From Paenibacillus sp. FSL H8-0332 (GTDB taxonomy: Bacteria > Bacillota > Bacilli > Paenibacillales > Paenibacillaceae), in NCBI RefSeq assembly GCF_037963835.1, contig NZ_CP150145.1:496001-560000 (forward strand): a stretch of 64,000 nucleotides of DNA, given 5' to 3'. Below the pieces are notes generated by a model. The model was given only the letters and a program-made list of their open reading frames with translations, had not been told where the DNA came from and made no database searches. Position numbers and translations under genes: made by a program. Positions 53,547-62,043 of the stretch are shown one piece after another; position 1 is the first letter of the stretch, and each line of letters starts with the position of its first letter.

Positions 53547-54494
53547 GTGTATTCTTCTGTGATCATTCCAACTTATAATAAATCCTTTTATTTAGACTTG
53601 ACATTATCTGGATTATCTAAACAATCAATGAAAGATTTTGAAGTCATCATTATTAATGATGGTAGTACTGATAATACCGAATCTATTGTGAAGCGGTATG
53701 AGCATCAACTTGAGATTAAATACCTTGTTCAAGAAAATGGTGGTAGATCAAAAGCGAAAAATCTTGGAATGGAAAATGCTGGAGGAGAAATACTTATTTT
53801 TTGCGATGATGATCGTATTCCAGTAATTAATTTCGTCAGTAATCATGTAGATCACATTGAACATAACAAAAATAGTGTTTCAGTTGGGTTAAAGGAAGCT
53901 ATCTTGTCGCGTTACACAAACTCTATTAAAACATTCTACATCGATCCTTCTATAAATCTTATTGAGTGTTTTGCCGATTTCTTTCGACGAAATCAAGAAC
54001 TTTTACATCAAATAGGCAAAGAAAAAGCAATAGATCTGATTTCAGCAGAAAAGTTGCAACTTGACCTTAACTATTACCTTAATAAATATCGTCTGTACAC
54101 ATGCATTGAGAATTTTCTTGAAGTCGTAGAGTATTTCGGCACTCAACTAAATAAATTCCCTATGAATTGGATGTTGGCGACAACGGGTAATCTGGCACTT
54201 CATAAATTAAATTGCAATAGCATTTCATTTGATGAAAATTATCAGGGATGGGGTATTGAAGATAATGATTTTGCTTACCAATTAAAAAATGCTGGTTTTG
54301 ATTTTTATTTCAACACTAATGCAATAAACTTCCACCAAGAACATCCCAGAAACACCCGAATTGATAGAGCACAAGGAGAAGAAAATATACAAAGATTTTT
54401 TAATAAATATCGTACAAATGATATCAAATTATATGAAAGGTTTTTTAACGGAGAATACACCTTACATGAATTAATTGAGTTGTCTATGAAATAG
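53547..54494 (+). CDS. GT2 glycosyltransferase, paralog of the gene at 48550
   Basis: A 315-residue GT-A enzyme with SVIIPTYNKSFYLDLTLSGL, IINDGSTDNTESIV, FCDDDRIPV and the C-terminal WGIEDNDFAYQL with HQEHPRNT. The same motif set as the gene at 48550 shows they arose by duplication. The GTG start has AGGGGCG upstream. It is the last gene of the AT-rich island. Confidence 0.85.
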   Translation: MYSSVIIPTYNKSFYLDLTLSGLSKQSMKDFEVIIINDGSTDNTESIVKRYEHQLEIKYLVQENGGRSKAKNLGMENAGGEILIFCDDDRIPVINFVSNHVDHIEHNKNSVSVGLKEAILSRYTNSIKTFYIDPSINLIECFADFFRRNQELLHQIGKEKAIDLISAEKLQLDLNYYLNKYRLYTCIENFLEVVEYFGTQLNKFPMNWMLATTGNLALHKLNCNSISFDENYQGWGIEDNDFAYQLKNAGFDFYFNTNAINFHQEHPRNTRIDRAQGEENIQRFFNKYRTNDIKLYERFFNGEYTLHELIELSMK

Positions 54495-54870
54495 AATTAA
54501 ACACTTGATCTCTTTCAAGAAAATGGCCAGTACCTACTTCAGTTGTCGCGTATGCATCGCCGCAAACTGAACCCAAGACACGTACCCCAGTAGCTTCATA
54601 GATTCGTTTCCCGTTGCAGAAAAATTAAATGTAATGGTAGATAGCATCATAGGTTTGTTGCTTTGTTTTAAACCTGATTCAGATGAGCGTCCTGGTTGGG
54701 CTTGTTCATAAGAAATTGCTGTTTCAACAGATAGGAGCAATGGGCTCATTCTGAAACTGTCGATACTTCACCATAGCCATACTTTCACTGATTAGCTTTA
54801 AGCGGAGCAAAACCCCCCTGGTTTCGACCCAATAATTCCATAATATCAATAAAAATTGGGGGTTAATCTT
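54495..54870 (-). pseudogene. Decayed region, possible frameshifted fragment
   Basis: On the minus strand one frame (about 54560-54749) reads SVETAISYEQAQPGRSSESG and shifts to a second frame reading GKRIYEATGVRVLGSVCGD and ending at 54492. The join looks protein-like but I do not recognise it. There is no ribosome binding site. This is the right edge of the island, where composition returns to host-like. Confidence 0.3.
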
Positions 54871-54887
54871 TAGTTTGCAGAGAGTAA

Positions 54888-54910
54888 TGTAAACGCTTAC
54901 TAGATATAAT
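54888..54910 (+). promoter_or_regulatory. CcpA cre site overlapping the xylanase promoter
   Basis: TGTAAACGCTTACT (54888-54901) is a full match to the cre consensus and is followed by TATAAT (54905-54910). A -35 is not obvious. Bound CcpA would block RNA polymerase, so the xylanase should be glucose-repressed. Confidence 0.8.
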
Positions 54911-55024
54911 TTTCTCGAAAGGAGGACAAGTAAATATATGGGATAACCATCAGGATAAGTTATATTCTGCTGGGAGCAGCAAGCTGCAAGCAAACACATT
55001 ATAATCGGGAGGTATTAATTTACA

Positions 55025-55648
55025 ATGAAAAAGAAACTTCTTACGGTATTAATGACAGCGGCACTGAGCTTCAGCGCGTTCGCAGCCACTGCAGGCGCAA
55101 CAGATTATTGGCAGAACTGGACCGATGGCGGCGGAACCGTGAATGCGGTGAACGGAAGTGGCGGGAATTACAGTGTGAACTGGTATAACACCGGGAACTT
55201 CGTAGTCGGTAAAGGCTGGACCTACGGCACGGCGAACCGGGTCGTGAATTATAACGCGGGTGTCTTTTCACCTTCTGGCAACGGTTATTTGACCTTCTAC
55301 GGATGGACCCGAAATGCCCTTATTGAATATTACGTGGTAGACAGCTGGGGGACTTACAGACCTACCGGCCAGTTCAAAGGTACTGTGAACAGTGACGGAG
55401 GTACCTACGACATCTATACCACGATGCGTTACGATGCTCCTTCGATTGACGGAAATGCTACATTCCCTCAGTACTGGAGTGTAAGACAATCGAAAAGACC
55501 GATCGGCAGCAATGTTCAGATCACGTTCAACAACCACGTGAATGCCTGGAAGAGCAAAGGCATGAATCTGGGAAGCAACTGGTCTTACCAGGTACTGGCT
55601 ACCGAAGGATACCAGAGCAGCGGCAGCTCCAACGTAACCGTGTGGTAA
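55025..55648 (+). CDS. xynA: GH11 endo-1,4-beta-xylanase
   Basis: A 207-residue secreted xylanase. A signal peptide (ends ATAGA, about residue 25) is followed directly by the GH11 jelly roll. The nucleophile is Glu 101 in [10 protein letters not shown], the acid/base is Glu 194 in [10 protein letters not shown], and the thumb tip PSIDG is present. It hydrolyses xylan outside the cell. ATG 55025 follows GGGAGG. A cre site and -10 lie about 115-135 bases upstream and a terminator downstream, so it is a single-gene unit. Confidence 0.96.
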   Translation: MKKKLLTVLMTAALSFSAFAATAGATDYWQNWTDGGGTVNAVNGSGGNYSVNWYNTGNFVVGKGWTYGTANRVVNYNAGVFSPSGNGYLTFYGWTRNALIEYYVVDSWGTYRPTGQFKGTVNSDGGTYDIYTTMRYDAPSIDGNATFPQYWSVRQSKRPIGSNVQITFNNHVNAWKSKGMNLGSNWSYQVLATEGYQSSGSSNVTVW

Positions 55649-55713
55649 TGGACAAGCTGACCGGCACCTTGCCGTTCCGGCAGTGGCGTAAGTTCAGCTA
55701 ACCGTTGACAGGC

Positions 55714-55754
55714 TAAGGCCGGCCGGGTGTACAAGCTGCCGGCCTTATCATTTT
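55714..55754 (+). terminator. Intrinsic terminator after xynA
   Basis: A perfect 10-bp stem TAAGGCCGGC/GCCGGCCTTA with a 14-base loop is followed by TCATTTT. Confidence 0.75.
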
Positions 55755-55814
55755 CGCGCACCGAACTGCGCTTAGGTCCTGTACCTTGCCCATCTGCTCA
55801 AAGGAGAGGTATTC

Positions 55815-56675
55815 ATGAGAAAACCATTAATGATTCTGATTCTATGCATGGCAATCGCGGTTATAGCCAGTGCCTGCGCGCAGGAGAAGCCTGCCGCGGA
55901 TGAGCGTTTAGTGCGGGTAGAAGGCGGTACCTTTAAAGATACGAAATCCAATTACTACGGGACAGAGATGACCCTCCCGGACTTTTACATCGGTAAATAT
56001 GAGATCACCCAGCAAGAATGGCTGGAAGTGATGAAGAATAACCCCTCGCAGTTCCAGGGGGACAAGCTGCCGGTAGAGAGCGTAACCTGGTATGATGCCG
56101 TGGAGTACTGCAATGAGCGGAGTGTGAAGGAAGGCCTGACCCCCTATTATAATATAGACAAGAATACGGTCGATCCGAATAATACAAGTGAGCGGGATTT
56201 CATGAAATGGACTGTAACGGCCAATGAAGGGGCGGACGGTTACCGTCTGCCGACAGAAGCCGAGTGGGAATATGCAGCAGGCGGAGGCCAGATGAGCAAA
56301 AGCAACCCGTATAGCGGAAGCGGCAACCCGGAGGAGGTAGCCTGGTACTGGAGGAACTCCGGCGATCAATTCCTGACCGGGGACTGGAACTGGCCTGCGA
56401 TTGAGAACAACCATAGCCAGCCGAGAAATACCGGCCTCAAGCAGCCCAATGAGCTGGGAGTGTACGATATGTCAGGCAACGTAAGGGAATGGTGCTGGAA
56501 CTGGTACGGAGAAGGGGATTCGAATAGCAAGGCCGGCTCGGTCCGGCTGGTGAAGGGAGGCGGCTGGATCGGCGGGGTGAACAATACAGAGGTATCCTTC
56601 CGCGGCAAATTCGAACCGAGCAGCCGGGGGAATGACCAGGGCTTTCGTGTGGTTCGTGCTGTTGCTGGCAAGTGA
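55815..56675 (+). CDS. SUMF1/formylglycine-generating-enzyme-like lipoprotein without active-site Cys
   Basis: A 286-residue lipoprotein (signal AVIASACAQ) with an FGE-sulfatase fold: YIGKYEITQQEWLEVM, LPVESVTWYDAVEYCN, YRLPTEAEWEYAAGG, GVYDMSGNVREWCW and GNDQGFRVVRA. In true FGE the two active cysteines lie just before the final GFR motif; here that stretch (VSFRGKFEPSSRGNDQGFRV) has none. It is therefore probably not a sulfatase-activating enzyme and may bind or modify another ligand at the cell surface. AAAGGAGAGG precedes ATG 55815. Confidence 0.85.
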   Translation: MRKPLMILILCMAIAVIASACAQEKPAADERLVRVEGGTFKDTKSNYYGTEMTLPDFYIGKYEITQQEWLEVMKNNPSQFQGDKLPVESVTWYDAVEYCNERSVKEGLTPYYNIDKNTVDPNNTSERDFMKWTVTANEGADGYRLPTEAEWEYAAGGGQMSKSNPYSGSGNPEEVAWYWRNSGDQFLTGDWNWPAIENNHSQPRNTGLKQPNELGVYDMSGNVREWCWNWYGEGDSNSKAGSVRLVKGGGWIGGVNNTEVSFRGKFEPSSRGNDQGFRVVRAVAGK

Positions 56676-56758
56676 TTCACCCGCAAGTATTCAACAGGAA
56701 CAGAATAGTGTAAGCAGCAAGCCTTCGGGAAGCTTTTCCGGCATGAGCGCATCTATGG

Positions 56759-57046
56759 ATGCGGCGGCTGGAGAGGACCCGGAGGTTTTTGCGCGTCCTG
56801 TGAATCCTTTTAACTTACATCACCTTAATCATTAGTGTGCTTAGCTGTTCGCTGCTGCTCACTTCCTGCGAAGCGGTCACTGCTCAGAATATTACAAGTG
56901 CAGACTTCAATTCCCGGCCCGGCGGGTTCCCCGGCATGAACGGCGGCGGCACCAACTTCAAGGACGGGAGCAGGGGAATGAACCGGGAAGACCCTGGCAG
57001 GAGGGAGATGCAAGGGTCAGACGGGAGAGCAGACAGCACGCAATGA
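56759..57046 (+). pseudogene. Lipoprotein-like remnant with in-frame TGA
   Basis: The frame from ATG 56759 (MRRLERTRRFLRVL) meets TGA at 56801 and continues open as ILLTYITLIISVLSCSLLLT, then SCEAVTAQ and a Gly/Pro/Arg-rich tail (RPGGFPGMNGGG). Bridging the TGA gives a positively charged start, hydrophobic helix and lipobox, that is a small lipoprotein. No ribosome binding site is clear. It may be decayed, or start at GTG 56837. Confidence 0.35.
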
Positions 57047-57100
57047 TTGCGAAGCAGTGGACGCTAAGCTGCTAGGCGACTTTGTAATACTGCCACTATG

Positions 57101-57631
57101 TCACTCTGCCAGTCCCTCAGGACAATGCTTTTTCCATTTCCGGATCTTCCCCCGGAAGGTCTTGAACGGAGCGGCAGAGTTAATGTGAATCCACCGGGCC
57201 ATCGGCCAGTTCTCCTTGGTTCCGGTCCATTGACGTGCGCCCTGGATGAACAGTTCCTCTTCCGTCAATGTGCTGATCCAGTCCAGCCACTGCTGCTCGG
57301 ATTGCCGGAAGAGCTCACGCAGCTCGGATAGAGAATACTCCGCATATTTGCTATAGAAGGACTGATACAACCCGCCGAGCTGATTCCACTTGTAATCCGC
57401 AGCAGGCATGGAGAAGGTCTGTCCTTCCAGCTCACTCCGGTCCCAGCTCCGCACCAGCTCCAGCCAGCCCAGCTGATAAGCGATGATCTCGGCAGGGGTT
57501 TTGTCCACCTCGGGAATTCGCGTATCCTTATATGTATTGTTAATTCCGTCATACTCGGCATCCAAGAGCAGGTACAGATTATGGATCGTGTCCATCAGCT
57601 CCTGCCGGGACGAGTATTCATAGCTTGCCAT
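57101..57631 (-). CDS. ClbS/DfsB-family four-helix protein
   Basis: A 176-residue member of the ClbS/DfsB (DUF1706) family: the N-terminus MASYEYSSRQELMDTI, then TPAEIIAYQLGWLELV and LFIQGARQW. The family belongs to the DinB-like four-helix group; ClbS itself is a colibactin-resistance hydrolase, but most relatives are untested. ATG 57631 has AAGGAG eight bases upstream, preferred over GTG 57640. Single gene. Confidence 0.82.
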   Translation of the reverse strand: MASYEYSSRQELMDTIHNLYLLLDAEYDGINNTYKDTRIPEVDKTPAEIIAYQLGWLELVRSWDRSELEGQTFSMPAADYKWNQLGGLYQSFYSKYAEYSLSELRELFRQSEQQWLDWISTLTEEELFIQGARQWTGTKENWPMARWIHINSAAPFKTFRGKIRKWKKHCPEGLAE

Positions 57632-57730
57632 AACAATCACTCCTTTCTTCTGGTTATACCACAGGGTTGTGACAACAGTCTGTCCAGTTTAACCGGGCGC
57701 ATCGAAACTATATGTGTGGCCAAAGGGAGT

Positions 57731-58285
57731 CTAGCGCCAAATTCGCTGTACCCCCACAAGCTTGTCCTCATGGAAGCTTAGCTTATAAATGTCGGGCATT
57801 TCTAACTGCTTCCAGAAGCTATAATCATAACGCTTATCCAGAGCATTCATGATCAGGACCATAATGTTACCGTGCGTTCCGATAGCGATCGAATTACCTT
57901 TATATTGCTGCATTACGTTATAGAGTGCTTGTACGCCTCTCTTTTGGGCAACCAGATTGGATTCTCCTCCCGGCCAGGCGAAGGAAAAGTCCTCCCATAC
58001 CCTGGAGATTGCCTGCCCGAAGTCGGGTACAGGTTCTGAAGACAAGATTCTTTCTTTAAAATCATCTTCGATTACAATCGTAGTCCTAAGCGGTTTCTCC
58101 AACCCCTCGATGGTCTGTATAGCCCGTGTATAGGGACTTGAGATCAGAATGTTAATATTCTCATGGAGGAGTAGACGGGTAACTCTCCGTGCGTCTGCCC
58201 GTCCATCCTCGGATAAAGGTCTATTCAATTCGTCGGTAGAATAAGTAGAGTGGGCATGCCGTACGAAGTACAGAGTGGTAACCAT
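57731..58285 (-). CDS. Histidine phosphatase (phosphoglycerate mutase-like)
   Basis: A 184-residue protein with the catalytic YFVRHAHS motif near the N-terminus, ISSPYTRAIQTIEGL and the second catalytic His in AIGTHGNIM. Likely a small-molecule or sugar phosphatase; the substrate is not predictable. ATG 58285 has GAGGCGAT upstream. It is divergent from the AraC gene at 58352, with 66 bases between them holding both promoters. Confidence 0.9.
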   Translation of the reverse strand: MVTTLYFVRHAHSTYSTDELNRPLSEDGRADARRVTRLLLHENINILISSPYTRAIQTIEGLEKPLRTTIVIEDDFKERILSSEPVPDFGQAISRVWEDFSFAWPGGESNLVAQKRGVQALYNVMQQYKGNSIAIGTHGNIMVLIMNALDKRYDYSFWKQLEMPDIYKLSFHEDKLVGVQRIWR

Positions 58286-58351
58286 TGACTATCGCCTCAT
58301 CTATTAATATTTGTACAGTATTGTAACACGAAGGAGACGGGGGATTCAGTG

Positions 58352-59269
58352 ATGAAGGAGCAGTATGGGGAGAGGATCGAGCAGGTCATTGCCTACATAG
58401 AAAATCACAGCAGCCAGCCGCTGCGGCTGGACCAGCTGGCGGATATCTCCCATTTCTCCAAATTTCATTTCACCAGAATATTTACAGCCTTCACCGGCAT
58501 GACGCCCATGGCCTTCGTAACCAGGAAGCGTATCGAGCGGGCATTGGTGCTGCTAACTGAGACGAACCTGACGATTCTGGAGATCTCGGGGAATTGCGGG
58601 TTTGAGTCCGTATCTGCGCTGGGCGTTCATTTCAAGCGGCACTACGGCTGCCCGCCGGGCACCATCAGAAGCAGGAACCGCAAACATAGCAATTTCCCGT
58701 CAGTCCTCAGCAATAAGCAGGCAGAGCCAGCGGCCCTGGCGGATTACAATAAAGCAGAAGGGAATCCGCTGTTAAGGAGGGCATGGGACAGTATGGTGGA
58801 ACTCAGAGAAATTGCAGAAGTTGAAGTCGCTTACGTCAGGCATATTGGAAGTTACCTGGACACGCATAACGCATGGGACAAGCTAACTGGCTGGGCTGCT
58901 CAGCAAGGATTCCATCCGGCGAATCAGCAGTTTATCGGAATCTCACTGGATGACGGAAATCTTGTTCAAGAGTCCGTTTGCCGGTACGACGCCTGTGTGA
59001 CGCTCCCCGGAGATTTTGAGCAGGAGGCCCACCGGGAGGAGGTAGAATATAAGAACCTATCCGGCGGGCTGTATGCGGTGTATTCCTACTATGATACGGT
59101 AGATAGATTTGTCCTTGCGTACGATACTATGTTCAGCGTATGGTTACCCCGCAGCGGCTATGAAGCCGATGACCGGCCATGTCTGGAATTCTGTCTGAAT
59201 AATCCTGCGCAAGACCCGCAAGGCAAGTGCAGGGTTGATCTGTACGTCCCCATTAGGCCAAGCGCTTAA
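58352..59269 (+). CDS. AraC-GyrI-like transcriptional regulator
   Basis: A 305-residue regulator: an N-terminal AraC domain (LDQLADISHFSKFHFTRIF, ILEISGNCGFESVSALGVHF) joined to a C-terminal GyrI-like ligand domain (about residues 150-305, EVEVAYVRHIGSYLDTHNAW). This is the Rob/SoxS-type arrangement used for multidrug or small-molecule sensing. ATG 58352 has GGGGGA seven bases upstream. It is intact, unlike the related gene at 33347. GNAT follows 24 bases downstream and is probably co-transcribed. Confidence 0.88.
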   Translation: MKEQYGERIEQVIAYIENHSSQPLRLDQLADISHFSKFHFTRIFTAFTGMTPMAFVTRKRIERALVLLTETNLTILEISGNCGFESVSALGVHFKRHYGCPPGTIRSRNRKHSNFPSVLSNKQAEPAALADYNKAEGNPLLRRAWDSMVELREIAEVEVAYVRHIGSYLDTHNAWDKLTGWAAQQGFHPANQQFIGISLDDGNLVQESVCRYDACVTLPGDFEQEAHREEVEYKNLSGGLYAVYSYYDTVDRFVLAYDTMFSVWLPRSGYEADDRPCLEFCLNNPAQDPQGKCRVDLYVPIRPSA

Positions 59270-59293
59270 GGATCAGAGAAGGGAGTGCCCCGG

Positions 59294-59869
59294 GTGAAGA
59301 TGGAGATTGTGTTTGACCAGTTCCCTGTCTTAAGGTCAGAGGAGCTGGTACTGGGCAAGATTGAGGAGCAGCATCTGGACGGGCTGTTCGAGATTTACAG
59401 CAATGACCAGGTGTTCGAATATTGCGGGATTATCCCCAAGCGCAACAAGACGACGGTGAAGAGCATGATCGGTCATTATGAACGGGATTATGGCAAAAGA
59501 TCAAGGATCAAGTGGGGCATCTTCGCCCCAGCGGATGATACGCACCTCCTCGGGATCATTGAAGCCTGCGACTTCAATCAGAAGGTCAATATGGTGACCA
59601 TTGGCTACTTCCTCGCGGAAGCCCAGTGGGGGAGGGGCCTCGCCTCCAAAGCCGTTGAGCTGTTGACTGCATTCCTGTTCCAGCAGGCTCAGGTGAACAG
59701 AATTCAAGCGGAAGTGATGCTGAATAATGAGCCTTCCAAGAAGGTGCTGCTGAAGAACGGATATGTCAAGGAAGGAATGCTGCGGCAAGCGGCCCTCTGG
59801 TCCGGCAAGGGAGTGGTCGATCTGGAGATCTACAGCATGCTTAGGGAAGAGTATATGAAGGTTCTATAA
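59294..59869 (+). CDS. GNAT N-acetyltransferase (RimJ/RimL-type)
   Basis: A 191-residue GNAT enzyme. The acetyl-CoA motif is AEAQWGRGLASKA and the C-terminal part has NNEPSKKVLLKNGYVKEG, typical of RimJ/RimL-like members. GTG 59294 was chosen for its eight-base spacing from AAGGGAG; GTG 59285 or ATG 59300 are alternatives. It may acetylate a protein N-terminus or a small amine. Likely in one unit with the AraC-GyrI gene. Confidence 0.88.
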   Translation: MKMEIVFDQFPVLRSEELVLGKIEEQHLDGLFEIYSNDQVFEYCGIIPKRNKTTVKSMIGHYERDYGKRSRIKWGIFAPADDTHLLGIIEACDFNQKVNMVTIGYFLAEAQWGRGLASKAVELLTAFLFQQAQVNRIQAEVMLNNEPSKKVLLKNGYVKEGMLRQAALWSGKGVVDLEIYSMLREEYMKVL

Positions 59870-60130
59870 CCGGACCATGAGGCCCTTATCTTTTGGAAAA
59901 GACAGCTTTACAGCTCGCCCGCGGACTGAGAGGCCGTTATAAGGCCAGTTGGTGATGGAAATGAGGCAAGAGCGACTAGTTAAGTGCATGTGAGTCCGCT
60001 TAGCCCCCAAAATGGTGCAATTTACAGGAATAGCGGCTCTCCAGTCCGCATGGATCGCAGCAGGAGTGCTGCTTAATTGCACGAATTGATGAAGCCAGCA
60101 ACCAGCAGACTTAGGTGGTAACGGATCGTG

Positions 60131-60168
60131 CATACAGCACACATTCTTCACAGAATATGTGCTGTATG
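60131..60168. repeat. Long hairpin (17-bp stem, 4-base loop)
   Basis: CATACAGCACACATTCT and AGAATATGTGCTGTATG pair with one mismatch around TCAC. It has no T run and lies 18 bases before a classical terminator. The flanking 59870-60130 is non-coding, and I see no gene there. Confidence 0.8.
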
Positions 60169-60185
60169 GTCCATCCAAGCACGCC

Positions 60186-60223
60186 AAAAACCGCAGACAG
60201 GGGAGAACCCCTGCTGCGGTTTT
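60186..60223. terminator. Bidirectional terminator beyond the ABC exporter genes
   Basis: AAAAACCGCAG pairs with CTGCGGTTTTT, with an inner CAGGGG-AGAA-CCCCTG stem. It lies 45 bases past the stop of the leftward exporter gene. Confidence 0.88.
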
Positions 60224-60267
60224 TCGTGTACGCCTATTCGTGTCCAAGCCTTATCCTGCGTTGCCCA

Positions 60268-62043
60268 TCAGGCTTCCATCTTCTGCGCCGTATACAGCCG
60301 GTGGTACAGGCCGCGCAGGGCGATCAGCTCGTCATGGGAGCCGCTCTCGGCAATGCCCTTGTTCGAAACGTACATAATCCGGTCGCAGTTCTTCACCGTA
60401 GACAGCCGGTGCGCGATGATGAACGAGGTGCGTCCCTTCAGCAGCTCGTTCAGCCCCTTCTGGAGCAGACGCTCGGTCTGTGCATCGATGGAGGAGGTGG
60501 CCTCATCCAGGATGAGAATCCGCGGGTTGGCCAGCAGCGTTCTGGCGAACGAGATCAGCTGCCGCTGTCCCTGGGAGAGCTTGGAGCCGCGTTCGTTCAC
60601 CTCGGTCTGGTAGCCCTGATCGAATTCGCGGATGAAGTCGTCCGCGCAGACCGCCTTCGCGGCGGCGATGATCTCCTGCTCGGTCGCATCCGGTCTGCCA
60701 TAGCGGATATTATCCAGAATGGTTCCCGAGAAGATGAAGCTGTCCTGCAGCATAATCCCCATCTGGCTGCGCAGCGATTTGAGCGTAATCTGCGAGATAT
60801 CCTGTCCGTCGATCAGAATGCGTCCGCCGGTCAGGTTATAGAAGCGCGAGATCAGGTTGACGACGGTGGTCTTGCCCGCTCCGGTCGGACCGACCAGAGC
60901 AATGCTCTCTCCCGCTGCGACATCGAAGGAGATATTCTCCAGGATATTCAGGCCCGGATCATAGGCGAAAGTGACATCATCGAACGTCACCCCGCCCTGA
61001 ACGGGCGGAAGGGCCTTAGCGCCGGGAATATCGCTGACCGTCACCGGCTCATCCAGCGTCTCGAAGATCCGCTCCAGGTAAGCTACCGCATTGATGAAGT
61101 TGTTGTACAGGTTCGACAGGTTCAGGATCGGCTGCCAGAAGCGGGCCGCATAGCTGCTCATGGCGAGAATGACGCCCAGCGTCATATTCTGCGGGTCCAG
61201 AGTCAGCAGGCCGACCAGGAAAATCATAGCCGTAACAATGGTAGACAGGTTATCGACACTGAACGGAATCAGAATGTTGTAACGCAGAGCCTTCATCCAG
61301 GCCGTACGGAAGTTACCGGCCAGACGGGTGAAGATCCCTTCATTGCGTGTCTCCCGTGAGAACATCTGTGTGACGCCGATGCCGCTGATGCTCTCCTGCA
61401 GATAAGCATTCAGGTTGGAGCTTTTGTTCGATACCGCCTGCCAGGCCCGGCGCTGCCGGGTCTTGATCAGCAGCATGACGCCGAGGAATACCGGCAGTCC
61501 GGCCAGAATGATGAAGGAGAGCCGCACATCCACGGCGAACATGAACACCGCGATGAAGATCAGGTTCACGATTTCCAGGATGAAGTTGATAATCCCGTTG
61601 GATAACACATCGGAGACCCCGTTGACGTAGTTCACGACCCGGATCAGGATTTTGCCCTGCGGACGGTCGTCATAATATTTGAAGGGCAGCTCCTGCAGAT
61701 GCTTGAACAGGTCGGTGCGGATATCGAAGATAATATCCTGTCCGACGCTTGTCATTATCCGCGAGCGGATCGTAGCCAAGATTACACTGACCACGATGGT
61801 CGCCAGCATCAGCAGGGACCAGCCGGTCAATGCGCCCATGTCTTTGGCCGGAATAGTTACATCCACCACATGCTGCATGATCAGCGGAGCCGACAGGGCG
61901 ATCGCCGCTGACAATGCGCTGAGCGCGAATGCGATCAGCATCGGCTTCTTTTTGCGTCGGATATAGACCATGGCCCGCCGGAAATGCTTGATATTGAACG
62001 GCGATTCCAGATTCTCATCAACATCGAATTTATTCCTGGCCAT
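60268..62043 (-). CDS. ABC exporter half-transporter, catalytic subunit (YheH/BmrD-like)
   Basis: A 591-residue exporter half with six membrane helices and an ATPase domain: Walker A GPTGAGKTT, signature LSQGQRQ, Walker B ILILDEATSSID with catalytic Glu, and His switch IIAHRLST. ATG 62043 has AGGTGA six bases upstream and overlaps the end of the partner gene by 14 bases. With the partner it forms a heterodimer of the Bacillus BmrC/BmrD type, typically a multidrug exporter. A bidirectional terminator follows. Confidence 0.92.
   Translation of the reverse strand: MARNKFDVDENLESPFNIKHFRRAMVYIRRKKKPMLIAFALSALSAAIALSAPLIMQHVVDVTIPAKDMGALTGWSLLMLATIVVSVILATIRSRIMTSVGQDIIFDIRTDLFKHLQELPFKYYDDRPQGKILIRVVNYVNGVSDVLSNGIINFILEIVNLIFIAVFMFAVDVRLSFIILAGLPVFLGVMLLIKTRQRRAWQAVSNKSSNLNAYLQESISGIGVTQMFSRETRNEGIFTRLAGNFRTAWMKALRYNILIPFSVDNLSTIVTAMIFLVGLLTLDPQNMTLGVILAMSSYAARFWQPILNLSNLYNNFINAVAYLERIFETLDEPVTVSDIPGAKALPPVQGGVTFDDVTFAYDPGLNILENISFDVAAGESIALVGPTGAGKTTVVNLISRFYNLTGGRILIDGQDISQITLKSLRSQMGIMLQDSFIFSGTILDNIRYGRPDATEQEIIAAAKAVCADDFIREFDQGYQTEVNERGSKLSQGQRQLISFARTLLANPRILILDEATSSIDAQTERLLQKGLNELLKGRTSFIIAHRLSTVKNCDRIMYVSNKGIAESGSHDELIALRGLYHRLYTAQKMEA

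Noticed and set aside
56801..56803. TGA read as selenocysteine
   Set aside because: No selenocysteine insertion element or redox context; a nonsense mutation in a decayed gene is simpler.
60115..61359. 414-codon plus-strand frame opposite the ABC exporter
   Set aside because: It is antisense to a highly conserved ATPase domain and has no start-site support.
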